From the NCBI GenBank assembly GCA_035252155.1, contig DATFDL010000657.1, positions 1 through 13,684 of the forward strand: a stretch of DNA of 13,684 nt. Direction: 5' to 3'. The first letter of the stretch is position 1. Each line of letters starts with the position of its first letter. This stretch comes from JAICLL01 sp035252155. GTDB taxonomy: Bacteria > Planctomycetota > Planctomycetia > Pirellulales > JAICIG01. Positions 1 through 6,678 of this stretch are shown in pieces. A program made the translations under genes and the position numbers. Under the pieces are notes generated by a model. It did no database searches. It saw nothing but the letters and a program-made list of their open reading frames with translations, and was not told where the DNA came from.

Positions 1-1
1 C

Positions 2-616
2 CAATACGACGTCGTCTTCTCGTGCGACACGCTGGAACACGTCGAGCAGCCCGGCCCGTTTTTAGAAAATGTGCATGCCGCGATCAAGCCGGGCGGGCGA
101 CTCTTGTTGACCTATCCCAACGAACATCCGCGGCGGGCTCACGGAATCACGTTCTTCGAGCGGCGCAGCGAATTGCTGGAGTTGCTTGTGGCCGCCGGCT
201 TCGCGGAGGATCAGGTGCAGATCGACGAGCTGCAGATGACCAGACGCTCGAACGGCTTGCTATCGCTCGGCTGGGAGCTGCCACGCAAACTGTCGAAAAA
301 AGCAGTCGAGCTTGTCATCGGGCCAACCTCGGCCAGCGAGGCGCCGCAGACCTTCGACGAAACCCATTTCTTCGCGCTGGCCGACCGCTTTGAGCGTTGG
401 GCGCCGCTGATTAACGCCTATTGTTGGGCGGTGCTCAAGGCGATGGACATGGCCGGCCCGGTCTATCGCTCGTCGCCCGCCAGCGAGACGATTTGGGACC
501 AGAGAATTCTCATCCAGGCGACTCGCTGTGAGACAGCCACCGTTGGCTGTTCGTCGCCGACGGAACCGGCGGCCGCGGTCGGCCGGTTCGATACGGCGGA
601 GCCAGTACGGGCGTAA
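2..616 (+). CDS. SAM-dependent class I methyltransferase, 5'-truncated
   Basis: The reading frame is open from the window edge and ends with TAA at 614-616, so this is the C-terminal ~204 residues of a gene that begins upstream. Its first visible residues read YDVVFSCDTLEHVEQPGPFL, the post-SAM acidic and LEH region of class I methyltransferases (Methyltransf_11/25 type). KPGGRLLLTYPNE follows, the usual strand-4/5 region. The glycine-rich SAM motif I lies outside the window. The rest (FFERRSELLELLVAAGF and onward) matches the C-terminal half of UbiE/COQ5-like small-molecule methyltransferases. The last ~30 residues are Ala/Pro/Thr-rich and probably not part of the fold. It lies 46 bp upstream of a glycosyltransferase on the same strand, so it probably modifies a sugar or lipid precursor in a surface-glycan pathway; the substrate cannot be read from the sequence. 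The family call is firm, the role inferred. Confidence 0.85.
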   Translation, partial: QYDVVFSCDTLEHVEQPGPFLENVHAAIKPGGRLLLTYPNEHPRRAHGITFFERRSELLELLVAAGFAEDQVQIDELQMTRRSNGLLSLGWELPRKLSKKAVELVIGPTSASEAPQTFDETHFFALADRFERWAPLINAYCWAVLKAMDMAGPVYRSSPASETIWDQRILIQATRCETATVGCSSPTEPAAAVGRFDTAEPVRA

Positions 617-662
617 ACGGGGCCTTCGGAACGGTTTGAAGAGAACGAGGTAAAGGCGCGTT

Positions 663-1937
663 ATGTTGATTCTGTTTTGGTTATTTGCGGGCATCGTGGT
701 TTACGCCTACGCCGGCTATCCGGTGTTCGTCTGGCTAGCGGCGCGCGTCTTCGGCCGTCGTGAGGCGCCGCCGATCGTGGCCGACAACAAACTGCCGCGG
801 CTGACGCTCTTGATCGCCGCTCACGATGAAGGCGCGGTTATCGAAGAACGGCTTCGCAACGGCTTGGAACTCGATTATCCGGCCGACAAGCTGGAAATCG
901 TCGTGGCTTCGGACGGAAGCAGCGACGACACGGCCGACGTGGTGCGCCGCTTCGCCGATCGCGGCGTGCGACTGTTGGACTATCCGTTCAACCGCGGCAA
1001 ATCGGCTACGCTCAATGCGGCCTGGGATGAAGTGTCGGGCGATGTCGTCATGCTTTCCGACGCCAACACTTGGTTCGACCCGCGCGCCGCCCGATTGCTG
1101 GCTCGCTGGTTTGCCTTGCCCGAAGTGGGCGCTGTGTGCGGCCGGTTAGAGCTGATTGACGCGGCGACGGGTCGAAATGTCGATGGTCTGTACTGGCGCT
1201 ACGAGACCTTCATCAAGCGATGCGAAGGGCGGCTGGGGTCATTGCTAGGGGCCAATGGCGCGATTTATGCCGTCCGCCGCGATCGTTTCGTGCCGGTCCC
1301 GCCGCAAACGATCATCGACGACCTGGTTATTCCGCTCTTGGCACGCATGACCCACGGATGCCGTCTGGTCTACGAGCCCCAGGCCCACGCTCGTGAGGAA
1401 ACACCTTTTCGCCTGAGCGACGAGTTCGGCCGCCGTGCGCGAATTGGAGCGGGCGGATTTCAGTGTCTCGCTTTGCTGTGGCCGCTGTTGAATCCAAGGC
1501 AGGGCTGGCTGGCGTTCAGCTTTTTCTCGCACAAGCTGCTACGTTGGGTGACGCCTTTCTGCCTGCTCGGCATGCTGGCGGCCGGCGTGGGGGCGGCAGG
1601 CCACTCCTCCGGTCGGGTGTTGTTGGCGGCCCAGGCGGTGTTCTATGTCCTCGCAGTGATTGGGGCATTGGTGCCCGGCAGACGGCCCGCCGTGCGGTTG
1701 CTGCGGCTGACCACGTTGTTTACTTACATGAACCTGGCTTTGCTGGTGGGTTTCTGGCGGTGGGTGAGGGGCCGGCAGCGGGGGGCGTGGGTGCGGACTG
1801 CCCGAGTGCCCACCCGGTTAACGCAACCGGCCGGCGGATTCCCAGAGCGGGTGGGCAATGCCTATCCCGCTGCCGCAAGCATTTCGCACACCCCATTCCC
1901 GCCCCAGGCGCTTGACACGCCTGTCGGGGCCGCTTAG
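663..1937 (+). CDS. Membrane glycosyltransferase, family 2 (GT-A fold)
   Basis: This 424-residue protein is a processive-type GT2 that transfers sugar from a nucleotide donor at the inner face of the cytoplasmic membrane. Visible features in order: an N-terminal membrane helix (about 2-27); LTLLIAAHDE at 47-56 opening the GT-A domain; VVASDGSSDDT around Asp84; the metal-binding SDAN at 132-135 (DXD equivalent); the IIDD acid pair at 219-220, the probable catalytic base; and RRARIGAGG at 257-265 in the place of QxxRW. Three C-terminal membrane helices follow (about 296-317, 322-343, 351-370). Length and order fit cellulose-synthase-like GT2 enzymes. The start at 663 follows an AGG-type site (648-650). 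The ~40 residues after WVRTAR are low in similarity to the family and are encoded by an inverted repeat (see findings). With the methyltransferase and the nucleotide-sugar dehydrogenase it points to exopolysaccharide synthesis. The product is unknown. Confidence 0.9.
   Translation: MLILFWLFAGIVVYAYAGYPVFVWLAARVFGRREAPPIVADNKLPRLTLLIAAHDEGAVIEERLRNGLELDYPADKLEIVVASDGSSDDTADVVRRFADRGVRLLDYPFNRGKSATLNAAWDEVSGDVVMLSDANTWFDPRAARLLARWFALPEVGAVCGRLELIDAATGRNVDGLYWRYETFIKRCEGRLGSLLGANGAIYAVRRDRFVPVPPQTIIDDLVIPLLARMTHGCRLVYEPQAHAREETPFRLSDEFGRRARIGAGGFQCLALLWPLLNPRQGWLAFSFFSHKLLRWVTPFCLLGMLAAGVGAAGHSSGRVLLAAQAVFYVLAVIGALVPGRRPAVRLLRLTTLFTYMNLALLVGFWRWVRGRQRGAWVRTARVPTRLTQPAGGFPERVGNAYPAAASISHTPFPPQALDTPVGAA
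1807..1857. repeat. Imperfect palindromic element inside the glycosyltransferase 3' end
   Basis: TGCCCACCC (1807-1815) and GGGTGGGCA (1849-1857) are exact 9-bp inverted arms around a 33-base interior that contains the self-complementary CCGGCCGG (1827-1834). It resembles the GGTGGGCA/TGCCCACC palindromes I recall as dispersed in planctomycete genomes; that resemblance is from memory and untested here. It lies in frame within the last ~45 codons of the glycosyltransferase. Confidence 0.5.
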
Positions 1938-1940
1938 AGT
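1912..1940 (+). promoter_or_regulatory. Sigma-70-type promoter for the first FDxLRPP secreted-protein gene
   Basis: TTGACA (1912-1917, perfect -35) is followed after exactly 17 bases by TAGAGT (1935-1940, 4 of 6 to TATAAT). The -10 box includes the TAG stop codon of the glycosyltransferase. Transcription would start near 1946-1948, next to ATG 1949, so the message would be almost leaderless. A GCTTGACA also precedes the module B homologue, at 5964-5971. Confidence 0.5.
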
Positions 1941-1948
1941 AGCTCCCA

Positions 1949-2416
1949 ATGCCCATGATTGCCAACCAAGCCGCCGATTGCCTTTATTCTCGCTGGCCGC
2001 TGCGACTGCTGGCGCTGCTGGTGGCGTGCGCCGTGCTGGGACTAGCCGGCAGCGAGGCGCGAGCGGGCATGATGTTGCCAGAGGAACTGGCTGCCCCGTC
2101 GTCAGGCCCGGGCTGCATCGGCTCGGATGCCGACAGCATTGCCTCTGGTGCCGACAGTGATGCTTCGCCCAAGCGAGAAAGCGTACCGCAGAACGCAACT
2201 CCCACACTGGCCGATCAACCGGCCAGCCCGCCATCGGGAGCTTCAGGCGCCGGCAGTTCGCTTACGTCCGGCGGTCCAACGCTAGCTGTGGTCTTGTCGG
2301 CCAGTGTTTCGTCCGGCTCGTTGGAGCCAAATGGCGCGTGCTTGGAGCGGGCCAATGCAGCCCTGCCGATGCCGCCTACCTTCGATTTCCTGCGCCCACC
2401 TTGTCGCCTTGCCTGA
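1949..2416 (+). CDS. Small secreted protein with C-terminal FDFLRPP motif (module A)
   Basis: This is a 155-residue protein of unrecognised family. The N-terminus is a signal peptide: a positively charged stretch (SRWPLR), a Leu/Ala core (LLALLVACAVLGLAG) and a cleavage site after SEARA, leaving a mature protein that begins GMMLPEE. The middle (about 50-125) is Ser/Gly/Ala/Pro-rich and looks disordered. The C-terminus has CLERA, then LPMPPTFDFLRPP (139-151). The module B gene at 6068 has the same plan and ends LPASPLFDHLRPP, so this is a real family and not a chance frame. The start could also be ATG 1955: both genes contain CATGATTGCC at that point. No Shine-Dalgarno is visible, consistent with the promoter lying only ~10 bp upstream. 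It is followed after 70 bp by a PEP-CTERM protein gene. Function unknown; surface or matrix localisation is inferred. Confidence 0.72.
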   Translation: MPMIANQAADCLYSRWPLRLLALLVACAVLGLAGSEARAGMMLPEELAAPSSGPGCIGSDADSIASGADSDASPKRESVPQNATPTLADQPASPPSGASGAGSSLTSGGPTLAVVLSASVSSGSLEPNGACLERANAALPMPPTFDFLRPPCRLA

Positions 2417-2436
2417 CGCGATCGCGTCGTTCTTTT
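2415..2436 (+). terminator. Weak terminator-like palindrome after the FDFLRPP gene
   Basis: GACGCGATCGCGTC (2415-2428) is a perfect 14-base palindrome that overlaps the TGA stop and can fold as a 5-bp stem with a GATC loop. It is followed by GTTCTTTTT. The stem is short, so it would at most attenuate transcription between the two secreted-protein genes. Confidence 0.25.
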
Positions 2437-2486
2437 TCGGCAAGTTTCAGACAAGTTGTTAGGGTAATCATCGAAGGAGTATTTCC

Positions 2487-3368
2487 ATGCGTTTCGTGAC
2501 CTCGAATCTACTAAGGCCGCGCGCCCTCGCGCTGCCGCTCGTCGCGGCCTGGGCGGCGCTGTGCGGACCGGCGAACGCTCAGTTTCAGCCGGGCTTTACC
2601 GGCTGGACCGAGTTCGCCGACGCGGGTTCGTCGGCGGGCGGCGTCGTCGATTTCGCCGTCTATCAGAACACCGGCGCCGACGGCGGCAACTGGGTGAGCC
2701 AGCTCGGACTGGGCAGCAGTATTGCCTCGGCCGGCGTGCTCGACTCCAGCGGTGGCAGCACGGTCGACAGCACCGCGTCGTACGTCTTCTTCTACGAAGT
2801 CGTCAACACCGCGCCAGCGGCGGGCAACGGCTCGATCGCCAACTTCAACGTCAATAGCTACACCACGCCTTACACATCCGGTGGCTGGCTGAACAACTAC
2901 GTCTTCAATGACATGGCGGTGACCAACACGCATCCCTACATCGGCACGCAGCCGACCGGCACGCCGCCCGACAACCAGCAGTATTACTATCCCTCGGCGA
3001 TGGGGCAAAGCTTGGATTCAGCGACGCCCTTTACTAATTCGGGCGTAAGCACTACCGCTCCTACTGGGGTTGCTTCGCTCGGCGGCGCCGACAATGGAGG
3101 CCAGGCGACGTTCCAATGGACGACGTTTTTTGGCAATCATTTGTTGACTGCCAATCATTATTCACCCGTCTTGTTCCTGACCTCAAACACGACGCCTAGC
3201 TATGCGCCTGGTTCGTTGTCGAGCACCTCGGGCATGAACCCCTCGGACGGCAACATCCCCACCCAGGCTCCGGAGCCCGCCACTTTGTTAATGTGGGGAG
3301 CGGGCGCCTTGGGCGTGGCCGTGATGATCCGCCGCCGGCGCAAGCTGGCTGCGGGAGTGATTGCCTAG
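2487..3368 (+). CDS. PEP-CTERM sorting domain protein (module A)
   Basis: This is a 293-residue exported protein. The start is fixed by a strong site, AAGGAG (2474-2479), 7 bases before ATG. A signal peptide (about 1-31, ending ANA-QFQP) opens it. The C-terminus is a complete PEP-CTERM tripartite signal: APEP at 261-264, a hydrophobic helix at about 267-281, and RRRRK at 282-286. This signal is recognised by an exosortase (EpsH/Xrt family), which cleaves it during export to the surface or matrix. The body has VVDFAVYQNTG, YVFFYEVVN, and a late YSPVLFLTSNTTPSYAPGSL, a pattern I associate with a planctomycete PEP-CTERM family of unknown function. No catalytic motif is visible. Only 16 bp separate its stop from the end of the convergent NusG-like gene. 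No exosortase is encoded here. Sorting call firm; role unknown. Confidence 0.9.
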   Translation: MRFVTSNLLRPRALALPLVAAWAALCGPANAQFQPGFTGWTEFADAGSSAGGVVDFAVYQNTGADGGNWVSQLGLGSSIASAGVLDSSGGSTVDSTASYVFFYEVVNTAPAAGNGSIANFNVNSYTTPYTSGGWLNNYVFNDMAVTNTHPYIGTQPTGTPPDNQQYYYPSAMGQSLDSATPFTNSGVSTTAPTGVASLGGADNGGQATFQWTTFFGNHLLTANHYSPVLFLTSNTTPSYAPGSLSSTSGMNPSDGNIPTQAPEPATLLMWGAGALGVAVMIRRRRKLAAGVIA

Positions 3369-3384
3369 GTCGCCCGAAGGCCGG

Positions 3385-3942
3385 TCAGATCGGTTCGAGC
3401 AGATAGTCGTCGATCTCCATCGACACACCTTGCTGAATGAGGCGCACGGCCACGAGCACGCGGCACTTGCCGCGGCGGTCGAGCACCGTGCCCTCAACTC
3501 CTGCCAAGGCTCCGCCGCGCACCCGCACGCGGTCGCCGGCCCGCAACCGACTCTCGACGGTCAATGGGGCGTTCTGCTCAATCAGTCGCCAGATTTGCAG
3601 CAGATCGCGCGTTAGCTCCTGGGCGTTATTGACCGGCAGGATGTTGGCCACGCGGTTGGTGGCCAGGCTCTGGTGGCGTTCCGGTTCATCACCAAACAAG
3701 AAGACGTAACCGGTAAAGAGTGGAATATACGAGGTGCGGCGGCGGCCGCCGATGACCGATGTTTTGGGAACCTGCGGCAAGAAAAACGGGATCTCGCGGT
3801 CGAACAATTCGCGCGCGAAGCACTTTTCCTGGCGGGCCTTGGTATGCACGACCCACCAATTTCGATCGGCCTGGGCGAGCGGCTCCGTGCCGGTCAGCAG
3901 ATCATGGGGAAAGCACTGAGGTTCTGGGGCGCGAATCGGCAT
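3385..3942 (-). CDS. NusG/RfaH-like transcription antitermination protein (module A)
   Basis: This 185-residue protein has the layout of the NusG paralogue group (RfaH, UpxY, LoaP), which ride on RNA polymerase and prevent early termination of long operons, often polysaccharide operons. The NGN domain runs from NWWVVHTKARQEK (28-40) through IPFFLPQVPKT and YIPLFTGYVFLF to NRVANILPV. A KOW domain fills the last ~52 residues (RAGDRVRVRGGALAGVEGT onward). It is roughly two-thirds identical by eye to the module B protein at 8302, including an unusual shared N-terminal CFPxxLL (10-16). It is too divergent and too isolated from secE/rplK to be the housekeeping NusG. It is transcribed opposite to its neighbours, divergently from the PilZ-like and dehydrogenase genes, which are natural targets. 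No clear Shine-Dalgarno precedes ATG 3942. Family firm; target operon inferred. Confidence 0.9.
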   Translation of the reverse strand: MPIRAPEPQCFPHDLLTGTEPLAQADRNWWVVHTKARQEKCFARELFDREIPFFLPQVPKTSVIGGRRRTSYIPLFTGYVFLFGDEPERHQSLATNRVANILPVNNAQELTRDLLQIWRLIEQNAPLTVESRLRAGDRVRVRGGALAGVEGTVLDRRGKCRVLVAVRLIQQGVSMEIDDYLLEPI

Positions 3943-4127
3943 GTGCTAACGTCGTGGCAAAGGGCGCTTATCCGCGCCTGCCCCTGAAAAAAAGCTTCCA
4001 CCGGGGGGAAGCGACCCGTCTCCATCGTAACCAGAGATAGCGCCGCGGGGAAGCAAAAACGCAGCTAAGGTAAGAGAACATGATTCCACGGCGACAATCG
4101 TTACTACCCGATTTTCCCGACCGGGGC

Positions 4128-4156
4128 TTGCGGCAACTCTCCGTGGCTCGTATATT
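4128..4156 (+). promoter_or_regulatory. Sigma-70-type promoter for the PilZ-like/dehydrogenase pair
   Basis: TTGCGG (4128-4133, 4 of 6 to TTGACA) and TATATT (4151-4156, 5 of 6 to TATAAT) are separated by exactly 17 bases. Transcription would begin near 4163, leaving ~50 bases of leader with the GGAGG at 4199-4203. It is divergent from the NusG-like gene that starts at 3942. Confidence 0.5.
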
Positions 4157-4198
4157 CAGCGCCGCGTTGTCACGGGGCGCTGCCATGAAGGCGGGCAC

Positions 4199-4203
4199 GG
4201 AGG
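4199..4203 (+). promoter_or_regulatory. Ribosome binding site that sets the PilZ-like start
   Basis: GGAGG lies 8 bases before ATG 4212. It selects that codon over the in-frame ATGs at 4080 and 4185, which have no such site; the promoter also lies downstream of 4080. Confidence 0.7.
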
Positions 4204-4211
4204 CCGACTCA

Positions 4212-4646
4212 ATGAATGAGCGTCCCACGACGTTTGGCGAGTTGTTGCGGCGATTTGTTCCCAGTACGATCGGAACAACGCAAACCGCAGCGCGAAATCA
4301 AAGTCAGCTTTCGTGGGCCGCATCGGCGGTTCCGTTGACCGGCGGAGACCCGTTGCCGCACGGCTCGCTCTCGGTCGTCTTGCATAGCGTCACCAACCGG
4401 GGATTGCGGCTGACGCATGCCCAACCGTTGCGGACAAAACAGGTCGCCGTCCGTATTTTGATGGTCACGGGCGAGGCGTTGCAAGTGCTGCTCTCCCTCG
4501 GTCGCTCCCGTAAAAAGGGCAGACTCTACGAAACGCAGGCCGAATTCATCGACAACGAAACAGAAGCGTCTTCTTCCCTTCTTGGCATAGGAGCTAGCAG
4601 TGAATCCGGCCGCCAGCACGTTGCGTCGGTTGGAAACGGCGATTGA
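4212..4646 (+). CDS. Small PilZ-like protein (module A)
   Basis: The protein has 144 residues. Residues 50-113 read like a PilZ beta-barrel: VVLHSVTNRGLRL (55-67), HAQPLRTKQVAVRI (69-82), and a closing GRLYETQAEF (103-112). With this start and 7650 for the module B gene, the two proteins align with no gaps from 50 to 113, sharing H58, S59, T61, H69, Q71, P72, R74, A79, R81, I82, G87, G103, L105, E107, T108, A110 and F112. PilZ domains usually bind cyclic di-GMP through RxxxR and [DN]xSxxG; here the second motif is altered (SVTNRG) and no clear RxxxR precedes it. It may therefore be a non-binding adaptor or bind something else. There is no signal peptide, so it is cytoplasmic. Its last 47 bases overlap the dehydrogenase start, suggesting translational coupling. 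The PilZ assignment is by pattern only. Confidence 0.65.
   Translation: MNERPTTFGELLRRFVPSTIGTTQTAARNQSQLSWAASAVPLTGGDPLPHGSLSVVLHSVTNRGLRLTHAQPLRTKQVAVRILMVTGEALQVLLSLGRSRKKGRLYETQAEFIDNETEASSSLLGIGASSESGRQHVASVGNGD
4589..4593 (+). promoter_or_regulatory. Ribosome binding site for the dehydrogenase inside the PilZ-like gene
   Basis: AGGAG, 6 bases before GTG 4600, lies within the PilZ-like reading frame. It supports the GTG start and a true 47-base overlap between the two genes. Confidence 0.7.
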
Positions 4647-5937
4647 AAAGAAGACCGCCCGCGTCGGCGTAATCGGCCTGGGCTATGTCGGCCTGCCGCT
4701 CATTCAAGCCTTCACGCAAGCGGGGTTTTCCTGCCTGGGTTTCGACGTCGATCCGCGCAAGGTCGAATCGCTTCGGGCCGGTCGCAGCTATATCAAGCAC
4801 ATCGACTCGGCCACGATCGCTCAGTGGCTGGCCGGCGGCTCGTTCGAGCCCACCGCCGACATGCGGCGGCTGGCCGAGGCCGACGCGCTGCTGATCTGCG
4901 TCCCGACGCCCCTGACCGAAAGCCGAGACCCCGACCTCACGTATGTTGAAGGCACGGCCTCGGCCATCGCCGCAGTCTTGCGGTCCGGCCAGTTGGTGGT
5001 GCTCGAAAGCACCACTTATCCCACCACCACCCGCGACGTGGTGCTGCCGATTCTGCAAAAAAGCGGCCTGGCGCTGGGCAGCGACTTTTGGCTGGCCTAC
5101 AGCCCGGAACGCGAAGATCCGGGCAATGCCGATTACTCGGCTGCTCGAATTCCCAAGGTGGTGGGCGGCGCCGACCCGGAAAGTCTGCGGCTGGCGACGG
5201 CGCTCTACGGACACGCCGTGGTCAAGGTGGTGCCCGTCTCGAGCATGGAGGTGGCCGAGGCCTGCAAAATCTTGGAAAATACGTATCGAGCGGTCAACAT
5301 CGCGCTGGTGAACGAATTAAAAATGCTCTACGACCGGATGGGGATCGACGTCTGGGAAGTGATCGACGCGGCCAAGACCAAGCCCTTCGGCTTTCAGGCG
5401 TTTTATCCCGGCCCCGGTCTGGGCGGGCATTGCATTCCGATCGACCCGTTTTATCTCACCTGGTTGGCCCGCCGACACGGCCTCACCACGCGCTTCATCG
5501 AACTGTCTGGCGAAGTCAACACGCGCATGCCCGAATATGTGGTCGGGCGGATTGCCGAGTTTCTCAACGAGCAGAGCAAGCCGCTGCGCGGCAGCCGGAT
5601 TTGCCTGCTGGGCATGGCCTACAAAAAAGACGTCGACGACCCGCGCGAAAGTCCCTCGTTCGAGCTGCTCGACCTGCTTAGGGCACGGGGGGCGATCGTC
5701 ACCTACAACGATCCCCACATTCCGCGCCTGCCGCAGATGCGGCATCACGATGTGCCGGAGATGGCCAGCCAAGAGCTGACCTCCCAGTTTCTCGGCAGCC
5801 AAGATTGCGTGCTGATTGCCACCGATCATTCGGCCTACGATTTCGAGCAGATCGTGCGGCACTCGCGGCTGGTGGTCGATACCCGAAACGCCACCCGCCA
5901 TGTCCGCGAAGGGCGAGAGCGGGTTCGTAAGGCGTAA
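4600..5937 (+). CDS. Nucleotide-sugar dehydrogenase, UDP-GlcNAc 6-dehydrogenase (WbpA) type
   Basis: This 445-residue cytoplasmic enzyme is of the UDP-glucose/GDP-mannose dehydrogenase family, which oxidises the C6 hydroxyl of a UDP-hexose to a carboxylate with two NAD+. The Rossmann motif is GLGYVG (26-31). VPTPLTESRDPDLTYV, LESTTYPTTT and SPEREDPGN are characteristic of the WbpA (UDP-N-acetylglucosamine) branch more than of UDP-glucose dehydrogenase. The middle domain has ENTYRAVNIALVNELK. The catalytic cysteine is C278 in GLGGHCIPIDPF. The C-terminal UDP-binding domain has GMAYKKDVDDPRESPS. Length is normal and all key residues are present. The GTG start is supported by AGGAG at 4589-4593. 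The product, a UDP-hexosaminuronic acid, would feed glycan synthesis by glycosyltransferases such as the one at 663. Substrate choice is from motifs only; UDP-GalNAc or a related hexosamine remains possible. Confidence 0.93.
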   Translation: MNPAASTLRRLETAIEKKTARVGVIGLGYVGLPLIQAFTQAGFSCLGFDVDPRKVESLRAGRSYIKHIDSATIAQWLAGGSFEPTADMRRLAEADALLICVPTPLTESRDPDLTYVEGTASAIAAVLRSGQLVVLESTTYPTTTRDVVLPILQKSGLALGSDFWLAYSPEREDPGNADYSAARIPKVVGGADPESLRLATALYGHAVVKVVPVSSMEVAEACKILENTYRAVNIALVNELKMLYDRMGIDVWEVIDAAKTKPFGFQAFYPGPGLGGHCIPIDPFYLTWLARRHGLTTRFIELSGEVNTRMPEYVVGRIAEFLNEQSKPLRGSRICLLGMAYKKDVDDPRESPSFELLDLLRARGAIVTYNDPHIPRLPQMRHHDVPEMASQELTSQFLGSQDCVLIATDHSAYDFEQIVRHSRLVVDTRNATRHVREGRERVRKA

Positions 5938-5965
5938 GCGCACGCAAATTGGCCACAGAATTCGC

Positions 5966-5998
5966 TTGACAATCGGTTTTTACCGGTTACCGTATAAG
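5966..5998 (+). promoter_or_regulatory. Possible promoter for the second FDxLRPP gene
   Basis: A perfect TTGACA (5966-5971), within the same GCTTGACA as at the module A promoter, is followed by TATAAG (5993-5998). The spacing is 21 bases, which is too long for standard sigma-70. The spacer holds CGGT-TTTT-ACCG (5974-5985), a small inverted repeat that could be an operator. Either the -10 lies elsewhere or an activator compensates. Confidence 0.3.
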
Positions 5999-6067
5999 GC
6001 GCGGACGGGAAACCGGTGCCCCCCTTGTATCCAAATGTCTACCGCCCAGGTCCGATTGCTGAGACCG

Positions 6068-6454
6068 ATGATTGCCTCCCTTGGGCGGTGGATGGTGTTT
6101 CCTGGTGTCGTCTTGGCTGTTTTAGCGGCAGCAGGCGAGGCTCAGGCGGGCCTAATTGTTTCGGTTCAAGTCGATGGCGCGGGCATGTCGGCGGCCGAAC
6201 GCCAGGGCGACGGCTCGCGTGCCGAGCGTGCCGGTTCGGCGGGCGATCATCTGCTCGATCTTTCGGGAGGCGCCTTGCCGACAAGCTCTGGGTCTTCGTC
6301 AAGCACGATATCGACCACGGCCGGGTCGTCGGCCGTATTGCCGCAGATGTGCGGCCTTCCCTCGCCGGCTTCCTTTGCCGGCCTCTGTGAGGAGCGAGCG
6401 TTGCGGTTGCCTGCCTCGCCGCTGTTCGACCACCTGCGTCCTCCGCGAGCGTAG
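6068..6454 (+). CDS. Small secreted protein with C-terminal FDHLRPP motif (module B)
   Basis: This 128-residue protein is a paralogue of the one at 1949. The signal peptide is MIASLGRWMVFPGVVLAVLA followed by AAGEAQA, cleaved before GLIVS. A Ser/Gly/Thr-rich middle (about 60-95) follows, with SSGSSSSTIST. The C-terminus has CEERALRLPASPLFDHLRPP (107-126), matching the CLERA and LPMPPTFDFLRPP of the module A protein. Two families of low-complexity sequence would not share that end by chance. The start is chosen because CATGATTGCC is conserved in both genes at this codon; ATG 6035 is an upstream in-frame alternative that would add 11 residues. No good Shine-Dalgarno is visible. Like its homologue it precedes a PEP-CTERM gene, here by 224 bases. 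I do not recognise the family. Surface display or matrix role is inferred from the signal peptide and neighbours. Confidence 0.68.
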   Translation: MIASLGRWMVFPGVVLAVLAAAGEAQAGLIVSVQVDGAGMSAAERQGDGSRAERAGSAGDHLLDLSGGALPTSSGSSSSTISTTAGSSAVLPQMCGLPSPASFAGLCEERALRLPASPLFDHLRPPRA

Positions 6455-6574
6455 GGCGGTTGCACGCCGCGCGCGATCGAAGCGCGCCGGAGGCCCATGA
6501 CGGCTACGGAGCGTCTTCTTTGCGCGTCAATGGCGCGGCGCAGTTTCGACGACGTTTAGGGCATGCTTTGGCTG

Positions 6575-6608
6575 ACGACAGCCTGAATGCCACGACAGCC
6601 TGAATGCC
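6575..6608 (+). repeat. Perfect tandem duplication of 17 bases
   Basis: ACGACAGCCTGAATGCC occurs twice head to tail (6575-6591 and 6592-6608) in the gap before the PEP-CTERM gene. The second copy supplies an in-frame ATG at 6604 that is not a likely start because no ribosome site precedes it and a signal peptide begins only at 6679. The rest of the gap (6455-6678) shows no gene; a G+C-rich self-complementary patch lies near 6468-6488. Confidence 0.8.
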
Positions 6609-6678
6609 ATTGACCGCTTCGGTCTGCCGGTTGGTTTTTATGATTGGCGACGGAAAACACACAACTTTGATTAGCACC

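Noticed and set aside
3963..3978. GGCGC/GCGCC hairpin in the leader of the minus-strand NusG-like gene, considered as an ops-like or attenuator element.
   Set aside because: The stem is only 5 bp, no equivalent was seen before the paralogue at 8302, and no RfaH-type recognition sequence could be identified.
4594..5214. Long minus-strand open frame (206 residues) opposite the dehydrogenase.
   Set aside because: It is antisense to a gene with all catalytic motifs, is Gln/Arg/Gly-rich without a domain, and is typical of G+C-rich mirror frames.
5317..5943. Minus-strand open frame of 208 residues opposite the end of the dehydrogenase.
   Set aside because: It is a mirror frame in G+C-rich coding DNA with no recognisable motif or ribosome site.
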